Assembly (NCBI GenBank): GCA_948684385.1
Contig: CAPQCU010000007.1
Location: 1 to 64,000 of the forward strand
DNA: 64,000 nt
Source of the DNA: an uncultured bacterium
GTDB taxonomy: Bacteria > Cyanobacteriota > Vampirovibrionia > Gastranaerophilales > Gastranaerophilaceae
Direction: 5' to 3'
Under the pieces are notes generated by a model. That model was not told the DNA's origin and searched no databases. It was given only the letters and a program-made list of their open reading frames with translations. The translations under genes were made by a program, and so were the position numbers. Below are positions 1 to 9,117 of this stretch, piece after piece (position 1 is the stretch's first letter; each line of letters begins with the position of its first letter).

Positions 1-922
1 GCATTTTGTGCATAACCATTTCTTTAACAGCTGTTCTGCCTGGTCCCATGTATTCTCTAGGGTCAAATTTTTCAGGATGTTCTACAAAGAATTCTCTGAT
101 TGTAGAAGTCATTGCCAATCTCAAGTCTGTATCGATGTTAATCTTAGCTACACCGTGTTTAGAAGCATAGTTAAGCATATCTTCAGGAACACCTTGAGCG
201 TTTGGTAATTTACCGCCAAACTGGTTACATTTAGCAACGAATTCAGCAGGAACTGAAGAAGAACCGTGAAGAACGATTGGATAATCGCCAAATCCTGCTT
301 CTTTAAGAGCATCTTTGATTTCTTTAAGTCTGTCGAAGTCTAATTTTGCTTCGCCTGCAAATTTGTAAGCACCGTGAGAAGTTCCGATAGCGATTGCTAA
401 TGAATCACAGCCTGTTTGTTTTACAAATTCAACAGCTTCTTTAACGTTAGTATATTTAGCGTCTTTAGCATCAACGTTAACGTCATCTTCAACACCTGCT
501 AATTTACCAAGTTCAGCTTCAACTGAAACTCCTCTTTCGTGAGCGTATTCAACAACTTTCTTAGTAACTGCAACGTTTTCTTCGAATGAGAATCTACTTC
601 CGTCAATCATAACTGAAGAGAAACCGCCATCGATACAAGATTTACAAATTTCGAAATCTGCACCGTGGTCTAAGTGTAATGCGATAGGCACTGTAGTTGT
701 TGCTAATGCTGCTTCAACCAATTTTACAAGGTAAGTTTGGTTAGCATATTTTCTTGCACCTGCTGAAACTTGAAGAATGATAGGTGATCTTGTTTCTTCT
801 GCAGCTTCTGCAATAGCTTGTAGAATTTCCATGTTGTTAACATTGTAAGCACCGATAGCGTATCCGCCTTCTAATGCTTTTTTGAACATTTCGTTTGTTC
901 CAACTAGTTTTCTTTCACTCAT
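1..922 (-). CDS. fba: Class II fructose-bisphosphate aldolase, 3' end cut by window
   Basis: Zinc-dependent aldolase that interconverts fructose 1,6-bisphosphate with dihydroxyacetone phosphate and glyceraldehyde 3-phosphate in cytosolic glycolysis and gluconeogenesis. I translated 307 residues from the ATG at 922 down to the left edge; no stop is reached, so a short C-terminus lies outside. Visible class II landmarks are LHLDHG (D85, H86), TSHGAYK (H183), VLHGSS (H219) and INIDTDLR. A strong AAGGAGA ribosome site lies 8 nt before the ATG, which fixes the start. It sits downstream of uppS on the same strand, behind a likely terminator, so it is probably its own transcript. Confidence 0.95.
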   Translation of the reverse strand, partial: MSERKLVGTNEMFKKALEGGYAIGAYNVNNMEILQAIAEAAEETRSPIILQVSAGARKYANQTYLVKLVEAALATTTVPIALHLDHGADFEICKSCIDGGFSSVMIDGSRFSFEENVAVTKKVVEYAHERGVSVEAELGKLAGVEDDVNVDAKDAKYTNVKEAVEFVKQTGCDSLAIAIGTSHGAYKFAGEAKLDFDRLKEIKDALKEAGFGDYPIVLHGSSSVPAEFVAKCNQFGGKLPNAQGVPEDMLNYASKHGVAKINIDTDLRLAMTSTIREFFVEHPEKFDPREYMGPGRTAVKEMVMHKM

Positions 923-984
923 TGTGAGTCTCCTTCTTTAATATCCATTGGAGTATTTTTCTCCATACAAAACCATGATTACTA

Positions 985-1019
985 CAAAAAAGGGGGAATG
1001 TAAAGGTTTTATTTTCCCC
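985..1019 (-). terminator. Intrinsic terminator of the uppS operon
   Basis: On the minus strand GGGGAA pairs with TTCCCC (1019-1014 and 998-993) and is followed by a run of six T. The 5' arm overlaps the last codons and stop of uppS. The stem is short and the loop is 15 nt, so strength is uncertain. Confidence 0.5.
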
Positions 1020-1713
1020 AGCGTCTATTGCGTTTTTTGTATTCTTTTACACACTCAGCAAGCGTATTTTTATCAAACTCAGGCCAAAATTTTTCTATAA
1101 CAATAAATTCAGAATACGCAATCTGCCACAAGAGATAATTTGAAACTCTCATCTCTCCTCCCGTTCTGATTAACAAATCAGGATCAGGAATATTTTTTGT
1201 ATACAGATGTTTAGAAATTGTCTCTTCGGTAATCTCTGTTTCACCTGATGCCATAATTTCTTTTACTGCGTGAACAATTTCGTCACGTGAGCCGTAATTG
1301 AATGCGATTTGCAGATTTACACCGGTATTATTTTTTGTAGTTTCTACTGCATTTTTTAAAATAGCCTGTAATTTATCGCTCAATTTCGTTGTATCGCCGA
1401 TAAACGAAATAACAACGTTATTTTCGTGCATTTCTTTAAGCTCGTTTTTCAAAGTCTGCCCGAGTAAGTCCATCAAAAAATTAACTTCTTCAGGTTTTCT
1501 ATTCCAGTTCTCGGTTGAAAAAGCGTAAACAGTTAAATACTTAATACCAAAATCATCACACGCACGCATTGCTGCTTTAAGCGCATCCACACCTTTTTTA
1601 TGACCGACAGCAGAAGGCAGATTTCTTTCTTTCGCCCAGCGTCTGTTTCCATCCATAATAACTGCGACATGTTTTAAATCGCATTCTTCAACAATCTTTT
1701 TTATATCTTCCAT
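1009..1713 (-). CDS. uppS: Undecaprenyl pyrophosphate synthase (cis-prenyltransferase)
   Basis: Condenses isopentenyl diphosphate onto farnesyl diphosphate to make the C55 lipid carrier for peptidoglycan and other envelope polymers. 234 residues, slightly short but normal. The family signatures are visible: MDGNRRWA with catalytic D21, the STENW motif near residue 67, and the C-terminal RTGGEMRVSNYLLWQIAYSE block. The ATG shares one base with the TAA of the upstream M14 gene (TAATG), which implies translational coupling. Together with the M14 and M16 genes it forms a three-gene minus-strand unit. Confidence 0.97.
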   Translation of the reverse strand: MEDIKKIVEECDLKHVAVIMDGNRRWAKERNLPSAVGHKKGVDALKAAMRACDDFGIKYLTVYAFSTENWNRKPEEVNFLMDLLGQTLKNELKEMHENNVVISFIGDTTKLSDKLQAILKNAVETTKNNTGVNLQIAFNYGSRDEIVHAVKEIMASGETEITEETISKHLYTKNIPDPDLLIRTGGEMRVSNYLLWQIAYSEFIVIEKFWPEFDKNTLAECVKEYKKRNRRWGK

Positions 1714-2291
1714 TAATATTCCTCTAGCATTTTAAAAATTTTAAATACAGGTTCTCTTAACTCCTTAACATTAATCTCTTCATCAAGCTCAAGCGTAATT
1801 GTCGGGATTTTATGTTCAATTCCCGCCCATGTTCCAAAACTTCCCGGAGTCGGATAACCAATGCTTGCTTCAACCGGATAGTCGATAATTTCCGATATTT
1901 TTTGAGCAAGCTCTAAAGCTTCTCCGTCATAGTTAACAACTTTATACGGAGCGTGCAGAGTTAAAATAGCTTCCGGTTTTAACTCATTTATTACATCCAT
2001 CAAAAATTTTGTCTCAACTTCGCTTGCAGGTTTTTCACCGCCAAAAAAGTTATCCCGTTCAGTTAATTCCCAATTTTTTGTCGGAAAGTTTCGGTTCAAA
2101 TCAACCCCGTTTTTATTTGTACGAACATTATGTTGAACTCCGTACTCATTTAAACACGGTATCAAGCCAAGCTTAGTATTAGGAAACTCTTTTAAATACT
2201 CTTCAATCAAATATTTTCCCTGAGGTTCGTCACCGTGCATGCAGCCAATTACAAGAATTTTAGAAGTACTGACGTTTCCTGCAAGTTTCAT
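1713..2291 (-). CDS. M14-family zinc carboxypeptidase/amidase, MpaA-like
   Basis: Compact 192-residue M14 metallopeptidase. The zinc and catalytic residues are all present: H19 and E22 in HGDE, the substrate-binding NGVDLNRNF block (N66, R67), H113 in LTLHAP and the general base E168 in ITLELDE. The small size and lack of a signal peptide resemble the cytoplasmic murein-tripeptide amidase MpaA, which cuts gamma-D-Glu-diaminopimelate. Coupling to uppS suggests a cell-wall recycling role. The exact substrate is inferred; a succinylglutamate desuccinylase/aspartoacylase-like role is possible. Confidence 0.85.
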   Translation of the reverse strand: MKLAGNVSTSKILVIGCMHGDEPQGKYLIEEYLKEFPNTKLGLIPCLNEYGVQHNVRTNKNGVDLNRNFPTKNWELTERDNFFGGEKPASEVETKFLMDVINELKPEAILTLHAPYKVVNYDGEALELAQKISEIIDYPVEASIGYPTPGSFGTWAGIEHKIPTITLELDEEINVKELREPVFKIFKMLEEY

Positions 2292-2292
2292 A

Positions 2293-3495
2293 TTACACCT
2301 GCGGTTTTATAATCGTAAGAACATAATCTTCAGTAAAATATTTCTGAGCGCAGGCTAAAACTTGTTCAGGAGTAACTTTGCGAAGTTTTTCCTGAAGCTC
2401 TGAGCGGTAAGCAAAAGGTTTTCCCATTATTGAATAATAAGCCATCATATTTGCCTGCTGTGAGTTTGTTTCTGTTACAAACTGCTGTTTGCCTATCAAA
2501 TTATTGACCGCATTTTTAAGCTCTTCTTCGCTTACAGGAACAGTTTTAATCTTTTCAATTTCTTCTTTAAATCCTGCAATAGAAGTTTCAATATTAGAAG
2601 GCTCTGTTCCTATATAAATACTGAAAACTGCTGATTTTCTATGTGTTTCATAAGCAGATCTTACGGTGTAAGCAAGTCCTTTTTTCTCTCTAAGCTCAAG
2701 AAAAAGCCTTGAAGAAAGTCCGCTTGCACCAAGAATTACATTGACAAGCATAATCACAGGATAATCATCAGAATCCATTGCAGGCACTTTCCAGCCTTGA
2801 ATAATTTGCGCCTGATTAGCATCTTCTTTAATTATTTCAGCATATTCCTGACTCAAATCATCAGGTTCTTCTATTACAGACTCCACATTTTGATAAGCCG
2901 GAATATCTCCAAAATATTTTTCTAATAGAGAAGAGTCGACATCTCCTACAAGCACAAGAGATTTTCTGCTATTGTTTAAAATCTCATTATAAGAACTTAC
3001 AACATCTTCTTGTGTTACGTTATCAATCTCTTCTAATGTTTTAGTATAACAGTTTCCGTAATAATGATTTTTATAGACAGTTCTGGTAAATAAGTCCGAA
3101 ACTTTAACTTTAGCAGAATCGAGTTCTGCAACCAGCTCACCCTTAAGTTTACTTTTTTCTTTCTCAAACTCTTCAAATGTTGAGTTCATAAGCACATCTT
3201 TCATAATAGAAAGAGCCTTTTCGAAATCTTCATTCAAGCACACAAAACGAAACCGTAAATAATCCTGCTTCATTTCTGTCAAAAAATCGATTGCGTTTTC
3301 ATCAAGAATAGTAGAAAGCTCTTCAGAAGAGTATTTTTCCGTCCCTTTCAAAAGCAACCTGTTCATTATTGAATATTCTCCGGCATGTTTTTCCGGCTTT
3401 GATATTGATAAATTAAGCGTCAAAGCTGCTCTCGGAGTATTCTTATTTTCTTTTACACAAACTTTAATATTATTTTTTAATTCAAATTCTCTCAT
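2293..3495 (-). CDS. M16-family peptidase homologue lacking the HxxEH zinc motif
   Basis: 400 residues with the two-lobe M16 fold. The position that normally reads HFLEHMLFKGT here reads SIMNRLLLKGT (residues 42-52), so both zinc histidines and the glutamate are missing. The R/Y pair region SRLFLELREKKGLAYTV near residues 270-285 is intact. Two-subunit M16B enzymes pair an HxxEH subunit with an R/Y subunit, so this looks like the non-zinc partner; no zinc-bearing partner lies in the window. I chose the ATG at 3495 over a TTG six codons upstream. The stop lies 1 bp from the M14 start codon. Confidence 0.85.
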   Translation of the reverse strand: MREFELKNNIKVCVKENKNTPRAALTLNLSISKPEKHAGEYSIMNRLLLKGTEKYSSEELSTILDENAIDFLTEMKQDYLRFRFVCLNEDFEKALSIMKDVLMNSTFEEFEKEKSKLKGELVAELDSAKVKVSDLFTRTVYKNHYYGNCYTKTLEEIDNVTQEDVVSSYNEILNNSRKSLVLVGDVDSSLLEKYFGDIPAYQNVESVIEEPDDLSQEYAEIIKEDANQAQIIQGWKVPAMDSDDYPVIMLVNVILGASGLSSRLFLELREKKGLAYTVRSAYETHRKSAVFSIYIGTEPSNIETSIAGFKEEIEKIKTVPVSEEELKNAVNNLIGKQQFVTETNSQQANMMAYYSIMGKPFAYRSELQEKLRKVTPEQVLACAQKYFTEDYVLTIIKPQV

Positions 3496-3580
3496 TCTTA
3501 AATTAAAACACAAATAAAATATGGTTTCAAATTGTAAAAATTTTTATTGAAAAAAGCATGTTCATGATAAAATTTATTTG

Positions 3581-6106
3581 ATGAAAATTTTAGAAGCAAG
3601 AGATGGGTTTATAATTTTTGAATCAGACGACAGCGTGCATCTTTCGTCTTTTATTCAAGCTGAAAGCATTGCAAAAACTTATGTTGCACAGGTTGTTCAG
3701 ATTAAAAGCGCAGGAAATATTTCTATTGCTTCTGCAAAAATTTTATTTTTATATGATGGAACTTTACAAACTTATGACAATACGCTTCCATCAAAAGATG
3801 CCGAAATCAAAGAAATTACCAGTGATATTTTGAATAATTCTATCAGCGCAGAAACTCCGGTTATTGCAGGTAAAACTCAAGGAGTCGGTTTTAATATTGT
3901 GATTGATGAGTCTGCTTTCAATAAAAAAATGTTAATCAGTGCAGACAATAAATCTGACAAGAATATAATATTTAAAAACCTTGTAAAACAATTTAACAAT
4001 TTAGGCAAAAACACCATTATTATTGACACCCATGGAGTTGTAGAAGCAGACAAATTTACTGCAGGAGTCGATTTTAAACTTCCACTGGACACAGCATCTC
4101 TTGCTTTTATGTACGAAGACTGTCTGAACGATGCAACAGCTGAAAGCAAATCGCTTATTATAGAAATTTTTAAAGATTTATCTGACTATTCAAAAACAGT
4201 GCCATTTTTACCTTTTGGAGCTTTAAAAACAATCGTGGATGATATGGTTGATAAATCTCACGTATTTAAGCTTCTTGTTTTAAAGAACAAATTAGCAAAA
4301 TTCGACAAGCTGGGCTGTTTTGCAAAAGATAAAAGCGAAGTTGACAGAATTGACACAATTTTAAACTCTAACTGTGCTGTTATTGATTTGTCAAAACTTG
4401 ATAAATCGTTCCAAAACAGGTACCTTGCTTTCTTATATGAAAAATTAAAAGAAAAACAAGATATTCAGGTTATACTTGAACTTTCAAATACAGTCAGCAA
4501 GAAAAACCTTAAAAACATTATGACAGCAGAAATCCCAACGGTATTTTCTGCACGCTCACAGTTCCAGTACCTAAATGACATCAAGAACTTTTTTGACAAT
4601 TTCATAATAACGCCATCTTTTTCAAACTGCGAAGTATTTAAGATTTATAATACATTCTTAAAATCAATGCCTGCAAATACTTACTTAATTACAGGCGAAG
4701 CCGTAAATTATATACCGCTTGTCTCAACACTTCAAACGATAGATGAGACCATTTCTACGCAGCCGGAAAATGAAGAGCCGGTTGTAGAAGAAATAGAAGT
4801 TTCTGAGCAGGATGAAGAAATTTTAGAAGAGCTTGAAGCAGAACCGGATATTGAAGAAAAAGCTGTTGAAGAAGAAACTCCGGATGAGATAATAGAAGAA
4901 GCCGAAGAAATATCTAATGAAGAAATTCTTGCAAACATCGAAGAAAAATCAGATGCAGTAATTTCAGAAGCGGCAAAAGATATAACCCCTCCGCCTGCTG
5001 AAATGTTTGCAGAAGAAGAGGAAGAAGAAACTGAACAGGATGAAATCGAAGAACCTGAAGAGGTTTCCGAAGAAGTTCCTGAAGCAGAACCTGAAGAAGA
5101 AATAATTGAAGAACTTGAATTAGCAGAGGATGATATTGTAGACGAAGAAGAGGTTCAGGATGAAGCAGAAGAGGCTGAAAATGTAATTGAAGCAGACTAT
5201 GAAGCTCTGGAATTTGTTGAAGATGAAGAGGAAGAAGAGCAGGAACAAGTTTTTGAAGAATTGTCATTAGAAGATTCGTTTGACTCTGAAATTCCTATAT
5301 TACAAGAAGTTATCGAAGAGCCAAAACCTCTAAGAAATTATGAAGAATTTACAACAGATTTTTCAAAGAATGAAAATCTTACAGACATTGAAGGTCCTAT
5401 TATTCTAAAAATGCCTGATGATTTTAACATTGATTTATCAGAAGAACATACCGAAAAAGAAGAAAACGAAGAAATTATTGAGCTTCAAGAGGCAGATGAT
5501 ATTCCTGATGTTATACCTGTATCAAACAATGATTCAGATTTTGATGAAATAGTAGAACTTGAGCCGGATGACATTGATGAAAATGCTATCATTATTGACA
5601 TGGAAGATGAAGATGAAAACGTTCCGCTTGATGACGAAGAAATAATTAAAGAAGTTGATAAAGTTTTTACAACCAGAAAAGATGATGACATTTCAGATTC
5701 TGATTTAGATTTAATAGATGAACTAAATAGCGATGACATTGACCTGGATTTAGACGAAAACAGCCGGAACGAAATATTAGAAGAGTTATCAAATTCAGAT
5801 GATGATAATAGTATTTTGGACGAACCTCAGGAAACGATTGATTTGCGCGAAGCTGATGATGAGATACTGGAAACCAGAAGCTCTGCAACTCCGATTGTAC
5901 CTGTTTATGATGCAGATATTCCTCAGGAAGATTTAGTAATGAGCGATCCGATTGAACAGGGAGACTCAGTTACTCACGCAAAATACGGAAACGGTATTGT
6001 AGAAAAAATGATTAAATACGGCAACAAAACACTGTTTTCAATCAATTTTGATAACATTGGCAGAAGGTTATTAGATCCTACTTTAACAGAAATTAAGAAA
6101 AACTAA
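3581..6106 (+). CDS. Large acidic protein: degenerate ATPase-like N-domain, Glu/Asp-rich linker, PcrA-type C-terminal domain
   Basis: 841 residues of unknown function. Residues 1 to about 385 look like a HerA/FtsK-style ATPase core, but the expected P-loop is replaced by LISADNKSDKN, so nucleotide hydrolysis is doubtful. Residues about 388-790 are extremely rich in Glu and Asp with few aromatic residues, and are probably disordered. The last 50 residues (GDSVTHAKYGNGIVEKM...) resemble the Tudor-like C-terminal domain of PcrA/UvrD helicases that contacts RNA polymerase. The ATG at 3581 follows a TAAAAT -10 by 7 bp with no ribosome site, so the mRNA may be leaderless. The domain assignments are by eye. 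Confidence 0.6.
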   Translation: MKILEARDGFIIFESDDSVHLSSFIQAESIAKTYVAQVVQIKSAGNISIASAKILFLYDGTLQTYDNTLPSKDAEIKEITSDILNNSISAETPVIAGKTQGVGFNIVIDESAFNKKMLISADNKSDKNIIFKNLVKQFNNLGKNTIIIDTHGVVEADKFTAGVDFKLPLDTASLAFMYEDCLNDATAESKSLIIEIFKDLSDYSKTVPFLPFGALKTIVDDMVDKSHVFKLLVLKNKLAKFDKLGCFAKDKSEVDRIDTILNSNCAVIDLSKLDKSFQNRYLAFLYEKLKEKQDIQVILELSNTVSKKNLKNIMTAEIPTVFSARSQFQYLNDIKNFFDNFIITPSFSNCEVFKIYNTFLKSMPANTYLITGEAVNYIPLVSTLQTIDETISTQPENEEPVVEEIEVSEQDEEILEELEAEPDIEEKAVEEETPDEIIEEAEEISNEEILANIEEKSDAVISEAAKDITPPPAEMFAEEEEEETEQDEIEEPEEVSEEVPEAEPEEEIIEELELAEDDIVDEEEVQDEAEEAENVIEADYEALEFVEDEEEEEQEQVFEELSLEDSFDSEIPILQEVIEEPKPLRNYEEFTTDFSKNENLTDIEGPIILKMPDDFNIDLSEEHTEKEENEEIIELQEADDIPDVIPVSNNDSDFDEIVELEPDDIDENAIIIDMEDEDENVPLDDEEIIKEVDKVFTTRKDDDISDSDLDLIDELNSDDIDLDLDENSRNEILEELSNSDDDNSILDEPQETIDLREADDEILETRSSATPIVPVYDADIPQEDLVMSDPIEQGDSVTHAKYGNGIVEKMIKYGNKTLFSINFDNIGRRLLDPTLTEIKKN

Positions 6107-6245
6107 ATTTATAAGAAATGTAAAATCAACGCTTTACATTTAGTCTTGTTATTATTACAATATTTTTACTCACATCCTCAAGTGAAGGTCGGCATATAAA
6201 GAGGTCATTGTCTTTATTAACCGGCGCAAATGAAAGGAAAAACAA

Positions 6246-6512
6246 ATGGCAAATATTAAGTCAGCAAAAAAAAGAGTTCTTATTGCAGAAGCAAACAGAC
6301 AAAGAAACGTAGCTTTTAAAACTTCTATCAAAACTGCTTTAAAGAAAGCATTAGCTTTAGCAGAAGGTGATGACAAAGAAGCTTTAAATGCAGCTATTTC
6401 TAAAGCATACCAATTATGCGACAAAGCTGTTTCAAAAGGTATTTTACACAAAAATACTGCTGCAAGAAAGAAATCAAGACTTGTTCTTGCTATCAAGAAA
6501 TTAGCTAAATAA
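6246..6512 (+). CDS. rpsT: 30S ribosomal protein S20
   Basis: 88-residue basic protein that begins MANIKSAKKR and contains the KNTAARKKSRL block typical of S20, which binds 16S rRNA early in small-subunit assembly. The ATG is preceded by GAAAGGAAAA. It is monocistronic, followed at once by a strong terminator. The 139-bp leader holds a 9-bp AT-rich inverted repeat (6116-6124 with 6133-6141) that could end transcription of the upstream acidic gene or act in S20 control. Confidence 0.97.
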   Translation: MANIKSAKKRVLIAEANRQRNVAFKTSIKTALKKALALAEGDDKEALNAAISKAYQLCDKAVSKGILHKNTAARKKSRLVLAIKKLAK

Positions 6513-6521
6513 GCTAGTAGA

Positions 6522-6566
6522 AGAATAGAAAAAGGGCGGCTCTTCGAGCCGCCCTTTTTCTATTCT
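6522..6566. terminator. Bidirectional terminator between rpsT and rarA
   Basis: Perfect 21-bp inverted repeat (6522-6542 with 6546-6566) around a TTC loop. The GC-rich core GGGCGGCTC is flanked by A5 and T5 tracts on opposite sides, so it can terminate both convergent genes. Confidence 0.9.
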
Positions 6567-7789
6567 AAATACTTTTTCCCTACAAGTTCATCAGGTAAAA
6601 ACTGCTGTTCAACATCCGGCGCATCGTGGGTATAGACATAACCTTCTCCAAACCCGTATTTTTTTGCGTCTTTGTAATGCGCATCACGAAGATGCATTGG
6701 AGGCGGAAAGTCGTTACCGTGTTCTATATCCATCAGCGCTTTATCTATTGCAATGCAGGCTTTGTTTGATTTAGGAGCATTAGCGACATATACAACTGCG
6801 TTAGCGAGCGGAATTCTGCCTTCCGGAAGCCCTATTATTTCAACTGCGCGGTATGCATTCACCGCTATATCCATCGCCTGCGGGTCAGCGATACCAACAT
6901 CTTCCGCTGCACAAACAATTAAACGTCTTGCAATAAATCTCGGGTCTTCTCCGGCTTCAATCATTTTTGCAAGATAATAAATCGCAGCGTTAGCATCTGA
7001 GCCTCGTAAACTTTTTTGAAAAGCCGAAGCACAGTCATAATGTTCCTGAGTCGAATATCTTGTGTTTCTTTTCTGCGTAATGCTTTCTAAAATTTCTACT
7101 GATAAAAGTCTGGTGTCGTTAGAAAAATTACTTGCAAAATAAGAATTTTCTACAAGATTTAGCGCACATCTGGCATCTCCACGGGCATTATTAACAATAA
7201 ATTTTGTAACTTCCTCATCAAATTGTATCGGCTGATAATTCTTTTCTAAGTATTCAAACCCGCGATTTACGATTTTTGCCATACTTACATCATTAATGGG
7301 ATTTAAGCGGATAACCTGAACACGTGATAAAAGTGCCGGCACAACCTGAAACGAAGGATTTTCGGTAGTTGAGCCGATTAAAAATATTGTACCGTTTTCC
7401 ACATGCGGAAGCAACGCATCCTGCTGGGTTTTAGAATAACGGTGGATTTCATCTATAAACAAAATTGTTTTTACACCTGCTCTGAGTGACTGGCGGGCTT
7501 GTTCAACCGTTTCTTTGATATCTTTAATGCCTGATGTTACAGCAGAAAGCTCAATAAACTGTGCATTAACTTTTGTCGCAATAAGCCTTGCAAGCGTCGT
7601 TTTCCCGCATCCCGGAGTTCCCCATAGAATAAGAGAAAAAAGCCTTTGCGTTTTCAAAAGGTTTAAAAGCGGAGAATTCGGTGCAACAACATTTGACTGA
7701 CCCAAAAACTCATCTAAAGTCTTTGGTCGCAAAATTTCCGCAAGCGGTGTTTGTTTATTGATTTCTTCCAGTTGAGAAAATAAGTCCAT
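6560..7789 (-). CDS. rarA: Replication-associated recombination protein A (AAA+ clamp-loader-like ATPase)
   Basis: 409 residues. Walker A is GTPGCGKT (57-64), Walker B is ILFIDEIHR near 110, and sensor 1 is IGSTTENPSF. The C-terminal RarA/MgsA oligomerisation region contains the typical DFPPPMHLRDAHYKDAKKYGFGEGY-like stretch. The family acts at stalled replication forks and with SSB. It is a single gene whose 3' end runs into the shared terminator with rpsT. The ATG at 7787-7789 gives a family-standard N-terminus (LAEILRPKTLDEFLGQ). Confidence 0.95.
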   Translation of the reverse strand: MDLFSQLEEINKQTPLAEILRPKTLDEFLGQSNVVAPNSPLLNLLKTQRLFSLILWGTPGCGKTTLARLIATKVNAQFIELSAVTSGIKDIKETVEQARQSLRAGVKTILFIDEIHRYSKTQQDALLPHVENGTIFLIGSTTENPSFQVVPALLSRVQVIRLNPINDVSMAKIVNRGFEYLEKNYQPIQFDEEVTKFIVNNARGDARCALNLVENSYFASNFSNDTRLLSVEILESITQKRNTRYSTQEHYDCASAFQKSLRGSDANAAIYYLAKMIEAGEDPRFIARRLIVCAAEDVGIADPQAMDIAVNAYRAVEIIGLPEGRIPLANAVVYVANAPKSNKACIAIDKALMDIEHGNDFPPPMHLRDAHYKDAKKYGFGEGYVYTHDAPDVEQQFLPDELVGKKYLE

Positions 7790-7817
7790 ATCAATATATT
7801 AGCATGAATAAAACTCT

Positions 7818-7860
7818 TTACCCATTTACCCCTTTTACCCTTTTGCCCCATTTACCCCCT
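7818..7860 (-). repeat. Cluster of GGGGTAAA-type cores
   Basis: On the minus strand there are two exact GGGGTAAA cores (7858-7851 and 7832-7825) with two GGGTAAA near-matches between and beside them. It lies between the rarA start and the 3' end of the membrane protein gene, whose stop codon it provides. Confidence 0.8.
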
Positions 7861-9036
7861 GTGTGCATTTTCATATCGTTTTTTTGTAAAATAATTTGTC
7901 ATGCCGGCAACAAAGAAGCCCATTACACCGATTGAAAATACATACGGAAGCCCTGAAATCATTACTTTTTGTTTTACCAGAGATTTGTATTCGTTTTCAA
8001 CAGTTGTTTTTCTTTCCTTTGCTAATTTTTTTGCTAAACCTTCAAGCTCATCAAATTTAGGCACACTCAAGTCTTTGCCGATTAAATCTTTGCACTTTCC
8101 AAACTTATTTAAAAGCTTTCTAAATCCTTTTTCAACAAGCTCTGAACCGGTAATTACATAGAGGGCGACGAGCGGAAATCTTGTTGCGGTTTCTTTCAGG
8201 TTTTCTTTGCCTCTGTCAGCAGATGCACCGAAATAACCTGCACCTCCAACAAGCACACAGGTAGTTAACTGCCCTTTGCTTAAACACAATCTGCCATTCT
8301 GATTATTAAAATCCATACAAAGATATTTGTTAAAGAAATTCTTTGTCTTTGGAGAGTTCTTAAAAAACTTTGAACCAGGTGCAACAATGAATTCCGAAAT
8401 ATTTTGAAGTACTTTAGAATTTTTACCCTTAGTGGCAAGCAAACCGGCTAAACCTAAACAACCTGCATAAATACCTGCAGCAATTCCAATATGTTTTTTT
8501 GCACTCTTTTCAACTTTTTCCTGATGTTTTTTATCCTCGGCAGTATTTTCTAAAGATGCAATATTTCTAAAATCGCTCTTGTTAAACACTTTTAATGTCA
8601 TCAAATTTTTTATGTAATTCAAAGAAAATTCTGTTAAAGGAATGGCCATAGCAGCTAGCGCAATCGCAGCTTTTACCGGAATAACTTTTTTGTTTTGCGC
8701 ACCGCCTTTTTCTAAAAGCTCTACTCCTGTTGTTGCAACTTCTTTTTTCAAATCACCGGTCAAACCTTTTGAGAAAACTTTTCTTGCAACTCTCTCACCT
8801 AAAATTGTTGGCACAAAATAGATTAAAGCTTCTTCAGATGTTTCCAGAAAAGTATTTTCAGTTAAATCAGCAAGACTTCTTGAAAACACAAATTTCGGAA
8901 TAAGGCAGGTTGTAGCGTCTTGAATAAATCTTGACGTAGAAAGTCCGGACGCCTGCTCCTGATGCCTTACAAACTTCGCAGCCGGCTTCAATGTTTTCGG
9001 TAGAGTATTAATAATTTTGTTGTTATTTGATGACAT
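7852..9036 (-). CDS. Hypothetical multi-pass membrane protein
   Basis: 394 residues; I do not recognise a family. About five hydrophobic stretches are visible: near 121-140, 186-205, 263-280, 293-305 and 362-385. Lysine-rich loops lie between them, and CxxxxxxxK-type blocks are scattered without a known motif. The C-terminus NAHRG ends at a TAA that lies inside a TTTACCCC (GGGGTAAA) repeat core at 7851-7858, so the repeat supplies the stop codon. Upstream (9071-9106) is the bipartite AGGCAA / TTAACTTTTGTAAA element also seen before the genes at 16036 and 17179. Confidence 0.7.
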   Translation of the reverse strand: MSSNNNKIINTLPKTLKPAAKFVRHQEQASGLSTSRFIQDATTCLIPKFVFSRSLADLTENTFLETSEEALIYFVPTILGERVARKVFSKGLTGDLKKEVATTGVELLEKGGAQNKKVIPVKAAIALAAMAIPLTEFSLNYIKNLMTLKVFNKSDFRNIASLENTAEDKKHQEKVEKSAKKHIGIAAGIYAGCLGLAGLLATKGKNSKVLQNISEFIVAPGSKFFKNSPKTKNFFNKYLCMDFNNQNGRLCLSKGQLTTCVLVGGAGYFGASADRGKENLKETATRFPLVALYVITGSELVEKGFRKLLNKFGKCKDLIGKDLSVPKFDELEGLAKKLAKERKTTVENEYKSLVKQKVMISGLPYVFSIGVMGFFVAGMTNYFTKKRYENAHRG

Positions 9037-9070
9037 AATTCATATTCCTAAAACTTGTGAAAATCTAAAA

Positions 9071-9106
9071 TTGCCTAACCTTCTATCCCATATTTACAAA
9101 AGTTAA
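9071..9106 (-). promoter_or_regulatory. Bipartite upstream element, copy 1
   Basis: Reading toward the 9036 gene: TTAACTTTTGTAAA (9106-9093), 16 bp, then AGGCAA (9076-9071). The same two boxes with the same 16-bp spacing occur at 16333-16298, and with 5-bp spacing at 17263-17239. The function is unknown; the position suits an activator or sigma-contact site. Confidence 0.5.
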
Positions 9107-9117
9107 CACAAGCTTTC

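Noticed and set aside
4732..5888. Several open frames on the minus strand across the acidic region
   Set aside because: They are Ser/Leu-rich shadows produced by the GAA/GAT repeats of the real plus-strand gene, with no ribosome sites or sensible composition.
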